Source of the DNA: Flavobacteriaceae bacterium
GTDB taxonomy: Bacteria; Bacteroidota; Bacteroidia; Flavobacteriales; Flavobacteriaceae
DNA: 8,862 nucleotides
Reading direction: 5' to 3'
NCBI GenBank assembly: GCA_018623655.1
Contig: JAAZVG010000056.1
Coordinates: forward strand, 1 to 8,862
This document shows, in pieces, positions 6,957 to 8,862 of the stretch (position 1 is the stretch's first letter; every line of letters begins with the position of its first letter). The position numbers and the translations under genes were made by a program. Under the pieces are notes generated by a model that was not told where the DNA came from, did not search any database, and was given only the letters and a program-made list of their open reading frames with translations.

Positions 6957-7713
6957 CCGGGATGATTTCATTGACATCTAAACCGTAGCGATTGATCTCT
7001 TCATTAGAGAAGAATTCATTTACTCTTACTTTCTGGGTGGTGAAACCTACATCTACTAATCGAGTAAAGTAGTCATCTCTGCCGTACCACCTCACGTGAT
7101 CGTATTGACCAAATTGTTTAACTCGCTTTTTTGGGTCTGTGATGCTAAAATCTTCGTAGGTCATTAGTCGATTAGGCTGCATGGGTACTTGAACAATTCC
7201 GTATCCGCCAGGTTTCATCACTCGAAATAATTCTTTCATGGCTAGGTTGTCGTTTTCAATATGTTCAAGCACATGATTACAAAGGATACAATCAAAAGTG
7301 TTTTCTTTGAATGGTAGTTTTGTGATATCACCGTGAACTTCAGCAAGTGGAGAATTTAAATCGAAGGTGGTGTAATTAAGATTCTCTTTTTTTTTGAAAA
7401 TAGAATGAAAGCACTGCTCGGGGGCAATATGAAGTAATTCAATTTTTGAAGGACTTTTCAGTAAGATGGTCTCTTTCTTGAGATATAACCATAAGGCTCT
7501 ATGTCTTTCGAGGGATAGGGTAGAAGGAGAGAGAACCCCCTTTCTAAGTTGTTTGTATCCATAAGGGAGAAAACTTCGAAAGCTTCTCTGATCGATAGGG
7601 TCTGTTACTTGATCTCCTTTGTAAAACCAAATAAGTAGTGGTCTTACCAAGTAGCTCAGTCGTATGAGCCATGGACGTGGAACACTATTCAAAATAAGCT
7701 TGGTGATACTCAT
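6937..7713 (-). CDS. Class I SAM-dependent methyltransferase (Methyltransf_11-like, LHIAPE subfamily)
   Basis: The 258-residue protein has a Rossmann methyltransferase core from about residue 90. VEL-type strand one reads IELLHIAPEQ (91-100), followed by YTTFDLNS (114-121), GDITKLPFKENTFDCILCNHVLEHIEND (128-155, in parts) and MKELFRVMKPGGYGIVQVP (159-177). LPF, FD, NHVLEH and KPGG are typical of Methyltransf_11, while the glycine-rich first motif is replaced by HIAPE, a variant I know from flavobacterial relatives. The N-terminus has a hydrophobic, basic segment (about 13-31), then SFRSFLPYG and LSLERHRALWLYL (66-78). Substrate is unknown; relatives are often loosely tied to glycan or lipid genes. 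The ATG overlaps the map stop by 4 nt, so it is probably the last gene of the gpmI-map unit. An A9 run (coding strand, window 7387-7395) encodes Lys-Lys-Lys. Confidence 0.9.
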   Translation of the reverse strand: MSITKLILNSVPRPWLIRLSYLVRPLLIWFYKGDQVTDPIDQRSFRSFLPYGYKQLRKGVLSPSTLSLERHRALWLYLKKETILLKSPSKIELLHIAPEQCFHSIFKKKENLNYTTFDLNSPLAEVHGDITKLPFKENTFDCILCNHVLEHIENDNLAMKELFRVMKPGGYGIVQVPMQPNRLMTYEDFSITDPKKRVKQFGQYDHVRWYGRDDYFTRLVDVGFTTQKVRVNEFFSNEEINRYGLDVNEIIPVIQKLL

Positions 7714-8516
7714 TTAAAGGGAACTTCCTCTTCTGATTCAATGCCTAGCGCATCATAGATATATTGAAAGGTTGAAAGTAGTTTGGGCTTACCTTCTACA
7801 ATTGCAATATTGTGTTCAAAATGAGCACTTGGTTTACCATCGGCTGTTTTGATAGTCCATCCGTCTTTTCCTTGTATTACGCGATGCGTACCCATGTTAA
7901 TCATAGGTTCGATAGCAACCACAAGGCCTTCTTTGAACACCTTTCCTCTGCCACGCTTTCCATAGTTGGGCATTTCTGGACCTTCGTGTAAACTCTTGCC
8001 TAATCCGTGGCCTACAAGCTCTCGAACGATGCCATAGCCTTGAATCTCATTATACTTTTGAATAGCAAAACCAACATCACCTATGCGATTACCTGCTTTG
8101 AATTGTTTAATTCCAACGTAAAGTGATTCTTTCGCTGTTTTTAGTAGCACTTTCGTTTCTTCTGCCACTTCACCCACTTCAAAAGTATAAGCGTGGTCTC
8201 CGTAAAAATCATTCATGAGCACTCCACAATCAATAGAGATAATATCACCATCCTTTAGTGGGGTCTGGTCTGGAATACCGTGCACCACTTGCTCATTTGG
8301 ACTCCAGTTTAACGTGTTTGGAAAGTCGTACATCCCTAAGAATCCAGGTACTCCACCATGGTCTCGAATGAACTCCTCGGCTAACTTATCTAATTCGAGG
8401 GGCATTGCCCCTGGCTTCACCTCCTTAGCGAGCATTCCCAGTGTTTTAGAAACGAGCTGAGCACTCTCTCGCATTAATTCAATCTCCTCCGCAGTCTTTA
8501 ATATTACAGCACCCAT
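7710..8516 (-). CDS. map: Methionine aminopeptidase, type I
   Basis: The enzyme removes the initiator methionine from nascent proteins in the cytoplasm. The 268-residue protein matches type I MetAP in length and carries all dimetal ligands: Asp96 (SIDCG), Asp107 (FYGDHAY), His170 (GHGLGKSLHEGP), Glu203 (AIEPM) and Glu234 (HFEHN). The catalytic His79 (VVHGIP) and His177 are also present, one residue off Escherichia coli numbering after the first histidine. Trp220 matches the substrate-pocket Trp221. The segment before His79 reads TLNWSPNEQVVHG, where the family usually has CxSVNE, so the pocket cysteine is replaced by Asn70. The ATG directly follows the gpmI TAA without a gap, and MGAVILKTAEEIELMR is the normal N-terminal alignment. 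Likely co-transcribed with gpmI and the methyltransferase. Confidence 0.97.
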   Translation of the reverse strand: MGAVILKTAEEIELMRESAQLVSKTLGMLAKEVKPGAMPLELDKLAEEFIRDHGGVPGFLGMYDFPNTLNWSPNEQVVHGIPDQTPLKDGDIISIDCGVLMNDFYGDHAYTFEVGEVAEETKVLLKTAKESLYVGIKQFKAGNRIGDVGFAIQKYNEIQGYGIVRELVGHGLGKSLHEGPEMPNYGKRGRGKVFKEGLVVAIEPMINMGTHRVIQGKDGWTIKTADGKPSAHFEHNIAIVEGKPKLLSTFQYIYDALGIESEEEVPFK

Positions 8517-8862
8517 TTAAATTAAGGGTTTTTGAGTCATTGAAGCAGGTTGGTCAATACCCATTAATTTAAGGATGGTTGGTGCGATATCTCCAAGCAC
8601 TCCATCTTTTACTTCTTTCAGTTCCTTATCGACTAAAATGAGCGGAACAGGATTGGTAGTGTGCGCAGTATGAGGTGAGCCGTCCGGGTTAATCATGGTA
8701 TCACAGTTACCGTGATCGGCAATTAACAGTGTTGTGTAATCTTGATTTAGCGCTTCAGTAATCAAAGTTTTAGCGCATCTATCAACGGTTTCGCATGCTT
8801 TGATAGCTGCATTCATATCTCCGGTATGCCCTACCATATCAGGATTAGCAAAGTTTAAACAA
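8517..8862 (-). CDS. gpmI: 2,3-bisphosphoglycerate-independent phosphoglycerate mutase, C-terminal part
   Basis: GpmI interconverts 3- and 2-phosphoglycerate in glycolysis and gluconeogenesis, using two Mn2+ ions. Only about 114 of the usual 505-515 residues are in the window; the frame is still open at the right edge. The fragment opens with NFANPDMVGHTGDM, containing the Asp and His metal ligands. It continues with CETVDRC, LLIADHGNCDTM with the Asp-His pair of the other metal site, and SPHTAHTTNPVPLIL with the conserved His, then the ending LGDIAPTILKLMGI. The internal ATG at 8835-8837 is not a start because the conserved NFANPD lies before it. The TAA touches the map ATG, indicating one transcript. 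Confidence 0.97.
   Translation of the reverse strand, partial: CLNFANPDMVGHTGDMNAAIKACETVDRCAKTLITEALNQDYTTLLIADHGNCDTMINPDGSPHTAHTTNPVPLILVDKELKEVKDGVLGDIAPTILKLMGIDQPASMTQKPLI

Noticed and set aside
1..8862. Mobile elements, CRISPR arrays, tRNA or rRNA genes, riboswitches
   Set aside because: No terminal inverted repeats, transposase motifs, regularly spaced repeats or RNA-gene signatures were seen; genes fill nearly the whole window.

Overview
The window looks like a chromosomal segment of a marine-type Bacteroidota (flavobacteria-like) bacterium. Four things point that way: a moderately low GC content by eye, start codons mostly without a Shine-Dalgarno sequence, an Nqr-type Na+ pump followed by a lipoprotein ApbE, and a methyltransferase of a subfamily I know mainly from Flavobacteriia. 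The genus cannot be fixed from the sequence alone.

Left part (1-5597, + strand): the Na+-translocating NADH:quinone oxidoreductase operon in the order nqrA (5' end cut off by the window edge), nqrB, nqrC, nqrD, nqrE, nqrF. Gaps between genes are 2-20 nt. All expected cofactor sites are recognisable: the two covalent-FMN threonines in NqrB and NqrC, the paired membrane cysteines of NqrD and NqrE, and the 2Fe-2S, FAD and NADH motifs of NqrF. A strong intrinsic terminator closes the operon at 5567-5597.

Middle part (5608-6956, + strand): a 122-codon gene of unknown function, starting just after the terminator, overlaps by ATGA an apbE gene. ApbE is the lipoprotein flavin transferase that attaches FMN to NqrB and NqrC. 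The two-gene cassette therefore probably supplies maturation functions to the pump, at a level set partly by terminator read-through or by a promoter inside nqrF.

Right part (6937-8862, - strand): a tightly packed convergent set, gpmI (C-terminal part only) - map - class I methyltransferase, with 0 nt and -4 nt spacing. It meets apbE tail-to-tail with a 20-nt overlap of coding ends and no visible terminator.

I see no mobile element, CRISPR array, tRNA or rRNA, and no intergenic gap longer than 50 nt. The region is ordinary in gene content. Points worth a second look are atypical residues at both flavinylation motifs, a long acidic tail on NqrE, the unknown protein coupled to apbE, a methyltransferase whose N-terminal zinc-ribbon cysteines appear lost, and an unusual substrate-pocket segment in the methionine aminopeptidase. 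I found no clear evidence of an entirely new system.
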